The notes beneath the pieces are model-generated. The model was not told the DNA's origin. It was given only the letters and a program-made list of their open reading frames with translations, and did not search any database. Positions 1 to 6,904 of a stretch of 10,255 bases of DNA are shown piece after piece. How positions within the stretch are numbered: the first letter of the stretch is position 1; each line of letters begins with the position of its first letter. This DNA comes from an uncultured Haemophilus sp. (GTDB lineage: Bacteria; Pseudomonadota; Gammaproteobacteria; Enterobacterales; Pasteurellaceae), in the NCBI GenBank assembly GCA_902482195.1, contig CABSZQ010000023.1, forward strand, positions 1 through 10,255, given 5' to 3'. Made by a program: the position numbers and the translations under genes.

Positions 1-564
1 ATTGGTGACGATGAAACTTCACCTTTAATCTCACAAGTAAAACAGTTGATAAAAAAACTGACAGAAAAGGGTATAGCTTGCTATTTCATTCATGGTAATC
101 GAGATTTCTTGGTAGGGAAAAAATTTGCACAAGATTGTGGTTTAACGTTATTGCCTGACTATCATTGTGTTGATCTTTATGGTGTGAAAACCTTAATTTG
201 TCATGGTGATACCTTATGTATTGATGATGTGAAATATCAACAATTTCGCCGAAAGGTGCATCAAAAATGGCGACAAAGATTGTTTTTATGCTTGCCATTA
301 AAAGTGCGGTTAAAAATTGCAGAGAAAATTCGCGCGAAGAGTAAACAAGATAAGCAATATAAGTCACTGGATATAATGGATGTGAATTTAGCGTTTACGG
401 CACAAACTGTAAAAGAATTTGGCGTAAATCGATTAATTCACGGTCATACGCATCGAGAAGCCATCCATCAGGAAAAAGGGTACACGCGAATTGTGTTAGG
501 CGATTGGCGAAAGGATTATGCCTCAATTCTGGAAGTAACAGAGAACGGTTATCGGTTTATTTAA
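1..564 (+). CDS. lpxH: UDP-2,3-diacylglucosamine diphosphatase LpxH (5' end outside window)
   Basis: LpxH is a peripheral membrane metallophosphoesterase that hydrolyses UDP-2,3-diacylglucosamine to lipid X and UMP, the fourth step of lipid A synthesis. The reading frame is open from base 1, and its first residues (IGDDE) align with the WIGDD segment about 50 residues into E. coli LpxH. The 187 residues present are therefore the C-terminal four-fifths of a protein of about 240. The N-terminal metal motifs (D-x-H and GD) lie outside the window. Visible metal-binding motifs are HGNRD (residues 31-35 of the fragment), HGDTLC (about 65-70) and HGHTH (147-151). The family-typical AIMDVN block lies between the last two. 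A TTG at base 46 is internal and is not the start. An uptake sequence lies inside the gene. The gene converges on glmS and shares its terminator. Identification is firm; only the 5' end is missing. Confidence 0.96.
   Translation: MGDDETSPLISQVKQLIKKLTEKGIACYFIHGNRDFLVGKKFAQDCGLTLLPDYHCVDLYGVKTLICHGDTLCIDDVKYQQFRRKVHQKWRQRLFLCLPLKVRLKIAEKIRAKSKQDKQYKSLDIMDVNLAFTAQTVKEFGVNRLIHGHTHREAIHQEKGYTRIVLGDWRKDYASILEVTENGYRFI
302..310 (+). repeat. DNA uptake signal sequence (USS), exact core AAGTGCGGT
   Basis: This is an exact Haemophilus-type uptake core inside lpxH, read in the frame AAA-GTG-CGG and giving Lys-Val-Arg. The cores are recognised by the competence DNA-uptake machinery of the Hin branch of Pasteurellaceae. 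Confidence 0.9.
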
Positions 565-566
565 AC

Positions 567-597
567 AAAAAGCACAGGATTAAACCTGTGCTTTTTT
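567..597. terminator. Bidirectional rho-independent terminator between lpxH and glmS
   Basis: A perfect 7-bp GC-containing stem (GCACAGG at 572-578 with CCTGTGC at 585-591) encloses a 6-base loop, ATTAAA. It is flanked by an A-run at 567-571 and a T-run at 592-597, which extend the stem and give a U-tract on either strand. It starts two bases after the lpxH stop and lies about 30 bases beyond the glmS stop, so it can end both converging transcripts. Confidence 0.9.
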
Positions 598-620
598 GTA
601 TTAAAACGTGCTAATTTTCA

Positions 621-629
621 ACCGCACTT
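621..629 (-). repeat. DNA uptake signal sequence, exact core on minus strand
   Basis: ACCGCACTT on the plus strand. The core overlaps the first base of the glmS stop complement, so on the coding strand it directly follows the glmS stop codon, between the gene and its terminator. Confidence 0.9.
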
Positions 630-2460
630 TATTCTACGGTTACCGATTTCGCTAAGTTACGAGGTTGATCCACGTCGGTTCCTTTAATTAATGCCACATG
701 GTATGACAATAATTGCATAGGAACGGTGTAGAAAATTGGCGCAATAATTTCATTCACTTTTGGCATAGTGATAATTTTCATACCTTCGCTTGGTGTGAAG
801 CCTGCTTCTTTATCAGCGAACACATAAAGCTGACCACCACGCGCACGTACCTCTTCAATGTTTGATTTCACTTTTTCAAGTAATTCATTGTTTGGTGCGA
901 CCACGATAACCGGCATATCTGCATCGATTAAGGCTAATGGACCGTGTTTTAATTCACCTGCCGCATAAGCTTCAGCATGAATATAAGAAATTTCTTTTAA
1001 TTTCAATGAAGCTTCCATTGCGATAGGGTAAAACTCACCACGACCTAAGAATAGTGCATGGTTTTTCTCTGCGAAGTCTTCTGCTAATGCTTCGATATCT
1101 TTATCAAATGCAAGGGCTTTTTCAACTTCAGCCGGAAGTGATTGTAACGCTTTTACAATTTCCACTTCTTGTTCGTTTGAGATATTGCCTTTTACTTTAC
1201 CAATTGCAGTGACTAACATTAATAATGCGGCCAACTGAGTGGTAAAGGCTTTTGTTGATGCCACACCGACTTCAACGCCTGCACGAGTCATGAAGGCAAG
1301 ATCGGATTCACGCACTAAAGATGAACTTGATACGTTACAGATCGTTAAGGCTGCCATGTAACCTTTTTCTTTTGCAAGACGAAGTGCGGCAAGGGTATCT
1401 GCCGTTTCACCTGATTGAGAGATGGTTACTAATAAGCTATTTGGGCGAGTGACAAATTTGCGATAGCGGAATTCAGACGCGATTTCGACATCACAGCTCA
1501 CGCCAGCTAGTGCTTCAAACCAGTAACGAGCGGTCATCCCTGCATTATATGAGGTACCACAAGCCACGATTTGAATGTGTTCAACTTTTTCTAAAATTTC
1601 AGCTGCGCCATTACCAATAGCATCCACAATCACGTTGTTGTGAAGGATACGTCCTTCCATTGTGTTGATTAATGCATTTGGTTGCTCATAGATTTCTTTT
1701 TGCATGAAATGGCGGAATTTGCCTTTTTCTGCAGCGTCATTTTCAAGGTTAGACTCGTGTACTTCACGTTCTACTTTTTGACCATTCGCATCGTAAATAT
1801 CCACGGTACGACGTGTGATTTCTGCGATATCGCCTTCCTCTAAATAGATGAAACGACGAGTTACGCTTAATAGCGCAAGTTGGTCAGATGCCAGGAAGTT
1901 TTCACCAATTCCTAAACCAATTACTAATGGGCTACCTGAACGCGCTGCCACTAAATGTTCTGGATGCTCACGATCTAGTACAACCATACCGTATGCACCA
2001 GTAAGTTGTTTTACGGTTTTTTGGACAGCTTCAAGAAGATTTGAGGCTGTACGCATTTCCCAATTAACAAGGTGAGCAATTACTTCGGTATCAGTTTGAG
2101 AATTAAACACATAGCCACGTGATTTAAGTAATTCACGTAATTCTTCGTGATTTTCGATGATACCGTTATGGACGACAGCAAAGTTGCCCGAAGTATGCGG
2201 GTGAGCATTAGCTTCAGACGGTTCACCATGAGTTGCCCAACGGGTGTGAGCGATCCCTGTACCACCGATTAATGGTTTTACAGCAGCAGCTTCATCAAGG
2301 GCTTTTACTTTACCCAAGCAGCGCACGCGGTGTAATTCATGGTTTGGATCCACAACAGCCACACCTGCAGAATCATAACCACGATACTCTAAGCGGTGTA
2401 AACCATTAATTAAAATTTCTGCTACATCACGTTGTGCTACCGCACCACAATACCACACAT
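629..2460 (-). CDS. glmS: Glutamine-fructose-6-phosphate aminotransferase GlmS, with a one-base deletion at codons 5-6
   Basis: GlmS converts fructose-6-phosphate and glutamine to glucosamine-6-phosphate and glutamate, the entry step to UDP-GlcNAc for peptidoglycan and lipopolysaccharide. Identity to E. coli GlmS is very high throughout. The N-terminal class-II glutaminase domain shows [19 protein letters not shown] and HNGIIENH. Two SIS isomerase domains follow, with SQSGETADT and STKAFTTQ, and the C-terminus ends in NLAKSVTVE with the fructose-6-phosphate-binding lysine. The ATG at 2460-2458 has a good AAGGA ribosome site 7 bases upstream and reads MCGIV as expected. One base is then missing, the frame reads Val-Arg and stops at 2439-2437. 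The rest of the enzyme continues in the frame that contains GTG at 2458 (giving MWYCGAVAQ). Restoring one base gives 610 residues, the family length. As written, Cys2, the N-terminal nucleophile, is not joined to the enzyme. Sequencing error and true mutation are both possible. The DeoR-family gene is 50 bases upstream, probably cotranscribed. Confidence 0.95.
2445..2446 (-). other. Probable single-base deletion in glmS (frameshift site)
   Basis: The coding strand reads ATG TGT GGT ATT GTG GTG CGG TAG from 2460, where the conserved protein start MCGIVGAVAQ needs Val-Gly-Ala-Val. Adding one base in or next to the CC at 2445-2446 (plus strand), for example GTG-GGT or GTT-GGT, restores the whole conserved sequence. 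The exact lost base cannot be told from the sequence. No slippery heptamer is present that would suggest programmed frameshifting. Confidence 0.9.
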
Positions 2461-2510
2461 AGTTTTTCCTTATTTAATAAAATTAAAAGTCTTGTTTTTC
2501 TGACCGCATT

Positions 2511-3293
2511 TTATGCCACATCCACACAAATTACTTCTACGCCTTGCGCCATTATGGCTTCTTTGTCAGCCTGAGATAATTTGTTATCGGTAATCAGCAC
2601 ATCAATTTGCTGCCAGGTTAATTCCACATTTGGCATTTTTCTGCCAATTTTTTGTGATTCCACCATTACAATCACTTCACGAGATACTTCAGCCATCACT
2701 TGGCTTAAGCGAACCAACTCATTAAATGTTGTTGTACCACGTTCTAAATCAATGCCATCGGCACCAATAAATAATTGGTCAAAGTCATAAGAACGTAGCA
2801 CTTGTTCGGCAATATTGCCTTGGAAGGATTCAGAACGCGTGTCCCAAGTGCCTCCCGTCATTAAGAGTGTCGGTTCATTTTCGAGTGAACGTAATGCTGT
2901 GGCCACCGAAAGCGAATTCGTCATCACAACCAAGCCTTGCTTGCGATTAAGCTGTTTAATCAATGCGGCGGTTGTGCTGCCACTATCCACAATAATTCGA
3001 TTGTGATCACGAATACGTTCTGCAGCTGCCTTTGCTAAGACTAACTTTCGTTGCGAAAGTTCATCATCTTGTTCTTCTTCGATGATTTCTTGTGGCATTA
3101 AAATGGCGCCACCATATTTTCGAAGAAGGAAACCATTACTTTCCAATGCAGTGAGATCTTTTCGAATCGTCACTTCAGAGGTGTCAAATAACTGTACGAG
3201 TTGTTCAACACTGACTTCACCTTGTTCTTGCAGAAGTTGCATGATGGCATGTCTGCGTTGTTGGGTATTTCGGTGTTGAATGTTTCGTTTCAT
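2511..3293 (-). CDS. DeoR-family transcriptional regulator upstream of glmS (candidate GlmR)
   Basis: A 260-residue cytoplasmic repressor-type protein. Residues about 14-68 form the DeoR winged helix-turn-helix (RRHAIMQLLQ, then TSEVTIRKDLTALE and KYGGA). The C-terminal half is the sugar-phosphate-sensing domain, with the family blocks VDSGSTT, VMTNSL, GGTWDTRSESFQG, FIGADGID, GTTTFNE and SQKIGRK. The effector half resembles E. coli SrlR as remembered, but no sorbitol genes are nearby. The gene lies 50 bases upstream of glmS on the same strand, with no terminator visible between them. In Pseudomonas aeruginosa a DeoR-type protein named GlmR controls glmS, so an amino-sugar-phosphate-responsive regulator of glmS is the simplest guess. 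The start is the ATG at 3293, with a weak GGGA ribosome site. It leaves about 13 residues before the helix-turn-helix, usual for the family. The specific effector is inferred, so no symbol is given. Confidence 0.88.
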   Translation of the reverse strand: MKRNIQHRNTQQRRHAIMQLLQEQGEVSVEQLVQLFDTSEVTIRKDLTALESNGFLLRKYGGAILMPQEIIEEEQDDELSQRKLVLAKAAAERIRDHNRIIVDSGSTTAALIKQLNRKQGLVVMTNSLSVATALRSLENEPTLLMTGGTWDTRSESFQGNIAEQVLRSYDFDQLFIGADGIDLERGTTTFNELVRLSQVMAEVSREVIVMVESQKIGRKMPNVELTWQQIDVLITDNKLSQADKEAIMAQGVEVICVDVA

Positions 3294-3325
3294 TATTTAT
3301 ATCCCGTAATAAGTTTCGGTTCGGA

Positions 3326-3353
3326 ATTATATCGGCAAAATGATGATTGTAAA
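3326..3353 (-). promoter_or_regulatory. Sigma70 promoter of the regulator-glmS operon
   Basis: On the minus strand, TTTACA (3353-3348) and a perfect TATAAT (3331-3326) are separated by 16 bases. Transcription would start near 3319, about 25 bases before the regulator's ATG. A tandem TTCGG repeat (plus strand, 3315-3324) sits at the predicted start and could be an operator for autoregulation. Confidence 0.65.
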
Positions 3354-3369
3354 GTTAAAATTTAGGCAA

Positions 3370-3394
3370 CAAAAAACCCTGACAAAGCAGGGTT
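3370..3394 (-). terminator. Rho-independent terminator of hupA
   Basis: On the minus strand, AACCCTG and CAGGGTT (plus-strand arms 3375-3381 and 3388-3394) form a 7-bp stem with a 6-base loop, followed by TTTT from the A-run at 3371-3374. It lies about 25 bases beyond the hupA stop and separates hupA from the regulator-glmS promoter. Confidence 0.88.
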
Positions 3395-3419
3395 CAATTA
3401 AAATTCGTTTTAAGACCAA

Positions 3420-3692
3420 TTATTTGATTGCGTCTTTTAATGCTTTACCAGATACGAATGCTGGAACTTTAGATGCTGCGATTTTGATTTCAGCACCAGT
3501 TTGTGGGTTACGGCCAGTACGTGCAGCACGTTTGTTTACTTTGAATGTACCGAAACCGATTAATTGAACAGGTTCACCTTTTTTAAGGCTACCAGTGATA
3601 GCTGCTAAAGTCGCTTCTAATGCAGCTTTAGCTTGTTTTTTGTTTAATTCAGCTGCACTTGCAATTGCATCGATTAAATCTGTTTTGTTCAT
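3420..3692 (-). CDS. hupA: DNA-binding protein HU (alpha type)
   Basis: HU is a small dimeric nucleoid protein that bends and compacts DNA without strong sequence preference and assists replication, repair and transcription. The product has 90 residues, the normal HU length. It opens with [11 protein letters not shown], has the [21 protein letters not shown] block (about residues 46-66) carrying the DNA-contacting arm with its RNP tip, and ends in GKALKDAIK. The ATG at 3692 has an AGAAGG ribosome site about 9 bases upstream. Its place after yjaG matches hupA of E. coli rather than hupB. It is separated from yjaG by a 137-base leader and ends in a clear terminator, so it is probably a single transcription unit, with possible read-through from yjaG. 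Confidence 0.95.
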   Translation of the reverse strand: MNKTDLIDAIASAAELNKKQAKAALEATLAAITGSLKKGEPVQLIGFGTFKVNKRAARTGRNPQTGAEIKIAASKVPAFVSGKALKDAIK

Positions 3693-3738
3693 AAATTTGT
3701 ACCTTCTGTTAAATTAAAATTGACTCTATTTAAATAAG

Positions 3739-3758
3739 CGTAGCTTTTAACTGCTACG
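3739..3758. repeat. Inverted repeat in the hupA leader
   Basis: CGTAGC and GCTACG are perfect 6-base arms around an 8-base spacer, about 47-66 bases upstream of the hupA ATG. It could fold as a hairpin in the hupA leader or be a protein site. No T-run follows, so it is not an intrinsic terminator. The rest of the 137-base yjaG-hupA gap (3693-3829) shows only a weak 4-bp stem (GTGA/TCAC) just after yjaG and a run of six G at 3783-3788. I could not pick a convincing hupA promoter there. Confidence 0.45.
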
Positions 3759-3829
3759 GCTTGGGCAAGTCTAATCGAACTTGGGGGGAAATAAAAGCCC
3801 GATTTGCAAAAATTGTGACAAATCTCACG

Positions 3830-4420
3830 TTATTGCTCAATTTTTATACCAATATTGGAGATTCCCTCCTGCTTTATCTCGTTTCGGAGGGATAAAATCA
3901 AGTCTACATCGCGTTTTTCACAGTCTTTGAGTAAACGATAGATTTGCCATTGAAGGTCTAGTTCTTCTTCAATTTCTTCACGGCTTTTCAGTTCAGTTTC
4001 AGAAAGATCTCGATCTTCTTGTGTTTCTAACAAAGAACAAACCGTGCCTAATGAAATTTGGCTGATTTGAATTGCTTTTTCAAGTGTCTCGCCCGCGATA
4101 ATCGCATGCAACAATTCACCTAGCGCTTCACAAGCATCGAGAGCAGGTACCACACCAAAGAAGTCATAATCATTCACATCAGGAATAATTTCTTCAAGTT
4201 TCTCTAATTGGTTCTCGAAATTAATCTTTGCCTCTTTAACCGTTAGAAATTCCCACACTAAGTTTAAAATGTTGTGATAGGTTTTGTCTGCAGGCTTTTG
4301 TTCCGTCATTTGGCAGAATAGGGCAAAGTTAGGTGCCATACGCTCGCATAAGCAAGCCATAAAGGTCAGATGTTGCCAGCTTTCGAGATTTTCGAGACGC
4401 TTGTGAATCGGATTTCGCAT
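3830..4420 (-). CDS. yjaG: YjaG family protein (DUF416)
   Basis: A 196-residue cytoplasmic protein of unknown function that aligns along its full length with E. coli YjaG, which is also 196 residues. Shared blocks are NPIHKRLENLESWQHLTFMA, CLCERMAPN, the LTVKEAKINFENQLEKLEE region, DACEALGELLH, and the C-terminal ESNIGI-like end, here GISNIGIKIEQ. It is predicted mostly helical and very acidic in its second half (EEIEEELDLQ, about residues 150-160). No signal peptide or membrane segment is seen. It starts 11 bases after the hemE stop with only a weak GAG ribosome site, so translation may be coupled to hemE. The family is known for standing between hemE and hupA in gammaproteobacteria. No biochemical role can be read from the sequence. 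Confidence 0.93.
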   Translation of the reverse strand: MRNPIHKRLENLESWQHLTFMACLCERMAPNFALFCQMTEQKPADKTYHNILNLVWEFLTVKEAKINFENQLEKLEEIIPDVNDYDFFGVVPALDACEALGELLHAIIAGETLEKAIQISQISLGTVCSLLETQEDRDLSETELKSREEIEEELDLQWQIYRLLKDCEKRDVDLILSLRNEIKQEGISNIGIKIEQ

Positions 4421-4431
4421 TTTTTTCTCGC

Positions 4432-5496
4432 TTATTTATGATAGGCTTTAGAGAACTCATGAATCGCATCCACGAAGATTTTTGGCGCACTTTCCGGCAC
4501 ATCTTGGTGAATACCATGACCTAAATTAAACACGTGTCCGCTACCTTGGCCAAAATCAGCTAAAATTGACCGCACTTCTTGCTCAATACGTTCTGCCGGG
4601 GCATATAACACGCTTGGATCCATATTGCCTTGTAGTGCCACTTTATGGCCTACTTGTGCTTTCGCATCAGCCAAATTAACGGTCCAGTCTAATCCGAGCG
4701 CATCACATCCTGTATTTGCCATGGCTTCTAACCATAACCCGCCGCCTTTAGTAAATAAAGTCACCGGTACTTTACGGCCATCGTGTTCACGAATTAAACC
4801 ATCGACGATTTTGTGCATATATTGCAGAGAGAAGTCTAAATATTCACGATGACCTAACACACCGCCCCAAGTATCAAATACCATGACCGCTTGTGCACCT
4901 GCTTTGATTTGCGCGTTTAAGTATAAAATCACGGAATCCGCTACTTTATCTAATAAAAGATGCAAAGTTTGCGGTTCGGCATACATCATTTTTTTGATTT
5001 TATTGAAGGTTTTGCTGCTACCACCTTCAACCATATACGTTGCCAGTGTCCACGGGCTACCAGAGAAACCAATCAGTGGCACTTCGCCTTTTAGTTCGCG
5101 ACGAATTGTGCGAACAGCATTCATCACATATTGAAGTTCGCCTTCAGGGTCAGGAATCGGTAAATTTTCGACCGCACTTTTGTTTTCAATTGGATGAGCA
5201 AATTTCGGGCCTTCACCTGCACCAAAACTTAATCCTAAGCCCATCGCATCAGGAATAGTCAGAATATCTGAAAATAAAATAGCCGCATCTAAAGCATAGC
5301 GACGAAGTGGCTGTAAGGTGACTTCACAAGCTAAATCCGCATTGCGGCAAAGAGACATAAAATCGCCCGCTTCTGCGCGTGTTGCTTTATATTCAGGCAA
5401 ATAGCGTCCCGCTTGGCGCATCATCCATACGGGTGTCATATCCACTGGTTCACGTAATAAGGCTTTTAAATAACGATCATTTTTTAATTCAGACAT
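4432..5496 (-). CDS. hemE: Uroporphyrinogen decarboxylase HemE
   Basis: HemE is a cytoplasmic, cofactor-free enzyme that removes four acetate carboxyls from uroporphyrinogen III to give coproporphyrinogen III in haem synthesis. The product has 354 residues, the same as E. coli. Both family signatures are intact: [16 protein letters not shown] (residues 22-37, with catalytic Arg27 and Arg31) and [17 protein letters not shown]. The catalytic aspartate is Asp77 in FSDILT, and the late histidine is in GHGIHQD. The start chosen is the ATG at 5496, because it gives the family N-terminus [10 protein letters not shown] and has AAGGA 6 bases upstream. An in-frame ATG at 5547 would add 17 residues overlapping nudC. 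The gene begins 10 bases after the nudC stop, with its ribosome site next to that stop. Two uptake sequences lie inside the gene in different frames. Intact hemE points to a species able to make its own haem. Confidence 0.97.
   Translation of the reverse strand: MSELKNDRYLKALLREPVDMTPVWMMRQAGRYLPEYKATRAEAGDFMSLCRNADLACEVTLQPLRRYALDAAILFSDILTIPDAMGLGLSFGAGEGPKFAHPIENKSAVENLPIPDPEGELQYVMNAVRTIRRELKGEVPLIGFSGSPWTLATYMVEGGSSKTFNKIKKMMYAEPQTLHLLLDKVADSVILYLNAQIKAGAQAVMVFDTWGGVLGHREYLDFSLQYMHKIVDGLIREHDGRKVPVTLFTKGGGLWLEAMANTGCDALGLDWTVNLADAKAQVGHKVALQGNMDPSVLYAPAERIEQEVRSILADFGQGSGHVFNLGHGIHQDVPESAPKIFVDAIHEFSKAYHK
4569..4577 (-). repeat. DNA uptake signal sequence, exact core, in hemE
   Basis: ACCGCACTT on the plus strand. 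On the coding strand it reads GAA-GTG-CGG-TCA, giving Glu-Val-Arg-Ser in the C-terminal part of HemE. Confidence 0.9.
5171..5179 (-). repeat. DNA uptake signal sequence, exact core, in hemE
   Basis: ACCGCACTT on the plus strand. On the coding strand it reads AAA-AGT-GCG-GTC, giving Lys-Ser-Ala-Val in a variable surface segment of HemE. The frame differs from the other hemE copy. Confidence 0.9.
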
Positions 5497-5506
5497 GGGC
5501 TTTCCT

Positions 5507-6301
5507 TTATTTATTTTGTTCCGCTTTGCAAAGCTCAAGCGTAGCATTAATTAATTTGAGTGCGATAGTACCTGTTGGCGGTAATTCTGGCAAGGGGGCA
5601 GCGCTAGAAAACCATTGTGCATCATGCAGTTCTGTTTCTTGCAGTTGAATTTCTCCACTGTCGTAATCGGCTAAAAAGCCCACCATTTGTGAATTCGGGA
5701 ATGCCCAAGGTTGACTACCGAAATAGCGAATATTTTTAATGCGAATGCCAGTTTCTTCAAAGACTTCGCGACGAACGGCATCTTCAAAGGTTTCACCCAC
5801 TTCCACAAAACCGGCTAGCGTGGTGTAAATACCTGCTTTGCCAGGCGTGTAATGGCGTTTATGGTTGGCTAATAAAATCTCTGTACCACGACGAACAGCG
5901 ACAATAATCGAAGGGCAAATAACCGGATAAATACGATAACCGCAACTTGTGCATTGAACCGCAAGCTCATCGTGAGTTTGTTCCGCTTTTTGACCGCATT
6001 TTCCGCAGAATTGGTGAGTTTTCAAAAAATGATTGATTTCCACACCTCGGCTTAATAAATGAAAATCTTCAGTCGGTAATGACAACAAACTCCGTAAGGA
6101 AAGGTATTCTCGTTCATCTTGATCATTTTCTGCCACAAGCCATAAAGGTTGTGATTTCCATTTCCCGAGCAACATCGCTTTTTGCGTCGTGAGGCCGAGT
6201 TCCTTTGCTGTTCCAAAAGGCAGATCATTTTCCTGCCAATAAAGTGTCGATCCTTTGGTGAACAGCCAATATCCCTGATCTTCAGGCTGAATTGCTTTCA
6301 T
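5507..6301 (-). CDS. nudC: NAD(H) pyrophosphatase / NAD-cap decapping Nudix hydrolase NudC
   Basis: NudC hydrolyses NADH and NAD+ to nicotinamide mononucleotide and AMP, and removes NAD caps from RNA 5' ends. The product has 264 residues (E. coli 257). A zinc ribbon is formed by two Cys-x2-Cys pairs (CGKC, about residues 99-102, and CTSC). A complete Nudix box follows, [13 protein letters not shown] then REVFEETGI (Gx5Ex7REUxEExGU). The SQPWAFPNS block that marks the NADH-specific subfamily comes after it. The ATG at 6301 is preferred over an in-frame ATG at 6334 because it gives the normal N-terminus length. The upstream ATG also overlaps the predicted -10 element and has no ribosome site. 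It is the first gene of nudC-hemE-yjaG. In V-factor-dependent Haemophilus this activity also bears on NAD turnover. A one-mismatch uptake core (5993-6001) encodes the Lys-Cys-Gly of the zinc ribbon. Confidence 0.95.
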   Translation of the reverse strand: MKAIQPEDQGYWLFTKGSTLYWQENDLPFGTAKELGLTTQKAMLLGKWKSQPLWLVAENDQDEREYLSLRSLLSLPTEDFHLLSRGVEINHFLKTHQFCGKCGQKAEQTHDELAVQCTSCGYRIYPVICPSIIVAVRRGTEILLANHKRHYTPGKAGIYTTLAGFVEVGETFEDAVRREVFEETGIRIKNIRYFGSQPWAFPNSQMVGFLADYDSGEIQLQETELHDAQWFSSAAPLPELPPTGTIALKLINATLELCKAEQNK

Positions 6302-6323
6302 ATTTTTCTCTTTTTGTTTCAAA

Positions 6324-6332
6324 AGTGCGGTC
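6324..6332 (+). repeat. DNA uptake signal sequence, exact core, in the nudC leader
   Basis: AAGTGCGGT lies between the predicted nudC -10 element and the chosen ATG, so it falls at the very 5' end of the predicted mRNA. Confidence 0.9.
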
Positions 6333-6333
6333 A

Positions 6334-6339
6334 TTATAA
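6334..6339 (-). promoter_or_regulatory. Probable -10 element of the nudC-hemE-yjaG operon
   Basis: A perfect TATAAT on the minus strand, 32 bases upstream of the chosen nudC ATG. The -35 region at the right distance is only T-rich and lacks a clear TTGACA-like match, so the promoter may be weak or need an activator. Transcription would start near 6327. Confidence 0.5.
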
Positions 6340-6402
6340 AAGGGATTTTTCGGAAAAACGAATTTAATTTCTGTGATAAAAATAGCTAGTCAGTTTTCGT
6401 TG

Positions 6403-6411
6403 TGCTACATT
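6403..6411 (+). promoter_or_regulatory. Possible extended -10 element for the DUF3290-DUF421 operon
   Basis: TGCTACATT fits the TGn-TAnnnT extended -10 form, about 38 bases before the DUF3290 ATG. No good -35 is seen. This 114-base divergent region (6335-6448) holds this element, the nudC -10 and nothing else I recognise. Confidence 0.3.
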
Positions 6412-6448
6412 GGCAGTCTGTTTTTCTCTTCAAAATTAGGAATGCAAA

Positions 6449-6904
6449 ATGTCTTTTTTCTCTTTTGCTTTTTTAGAAAATGCGATGTCTTTTGAAGGTT
6501 ATTTTAAATATATCGCCATTTTTGTCTCGTTAGGTGCATTGCTTGTGGTGACAAGCTTATATTTACGTCATCGGTTACAAACCAAATATCGCGATCTCAG
6601 TATTATCTTTCTTTTATTAATTATTTTCTTGCTCGGTGTGCAATATAAGCAATATGAGCAAAATGAAGTCTATGCAGCTGATATCTCTAGCGTGGTGACA
6701 TTTTTAAATTCGGTGAAAGATAGTCAAAATTTACAGAAAGAAGATATTCGTACCAATAGCCGTACATTAATGAACGGCATGATTTTAAATATTCGGGATC
6801 AGTATTTCGAAGTCCATTTTAATAATGATTTTTCAGCGTATACCTTATCCCCAATTAACTTAGTAAACCCTAATGTTACTGTGATTGATAAGGAGGATAA
6901 ATAA
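6449..6904 (+). CDS. DUF3290 family membrane protein
   Basis: A 151-residue protein of unknown function. Residues about 18-40 and 50-65 are two strongly hydrophobic membrane segments separated by a short charged stretch (RHRLQTKYRD). A soluble C-terminal domain of about 85 residues follows (EQNEVYAADISSVV onward, then the SRTLMNGMIL and YFEVHFNNDF blocks). This layout, and the DUF421 gene directly after it, match the DUF3290 family, such as the Bacillus ydfR-ydfS pair. The assignment comes from recollection of family layout, not a search. The ATG at 6449 has AGGA 7 bases upstream. The stop codon overlaps the next gene's start by one base (TAATG), and the perfect AGGAGG at 6891-6896 for that gene lies inside this one, so the two are translationally coupled. 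No enzyme motif is visible. Confidence 0.8.
   Translation: MSFFSFAFLENAMSFEGYFKYIAIFVSLGALLVVTSLYLRHRLQTKYRDLSIIFLLLIIFLLGVQYKQYEQNEVYAADISSVVTFLNSVKDSQNLQKEDIRTNSRTLMNGMILNIRDQYFEVHFNNDFSAYTLSPINLVNPNVTVIDKEDK

Noticed and set aside
46-48. TTG as the start of lpxH
   Set aside because: The frame is open and conserved with LpxH from base 1, so this codon is internal and the true start is outside the window.
2456-2458. GTG at 2458 as the real start of glmS
   Set aside because: The ATG two bases earlier has better ribosome-site spacing and encodes the invariant MCGIV start. A protein starting at the GTG would lack an N-terminal cysteine, so a lost base explains the data better.
2441-2460. Programmed frameshift in glmS
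   Set aside because: No slippery heptamer, downstream structure or family precedent is seen, and the shift would come after only five codons.
3816-3829. Terminator directly after yjaG (GTGA/TCAC stem followed by AATTTTT)
   Set aside because: The stem is only four base pairs, too weak to call.
5497-5547. Longer HemE starting at ATG 5547
   Set aside because: The extra 17 residues are basic, overlap the nudC end and are not in the family. ATG 5496 has a good AAGGA site and the conserved N-terminus.
6302-6334. Longer NudC starting at ATG 6334
   Set aside because: The first codon overlaps the predicted -10 element, no ribosome site precedes it, and the extension is mostly the uptake sequence translated.
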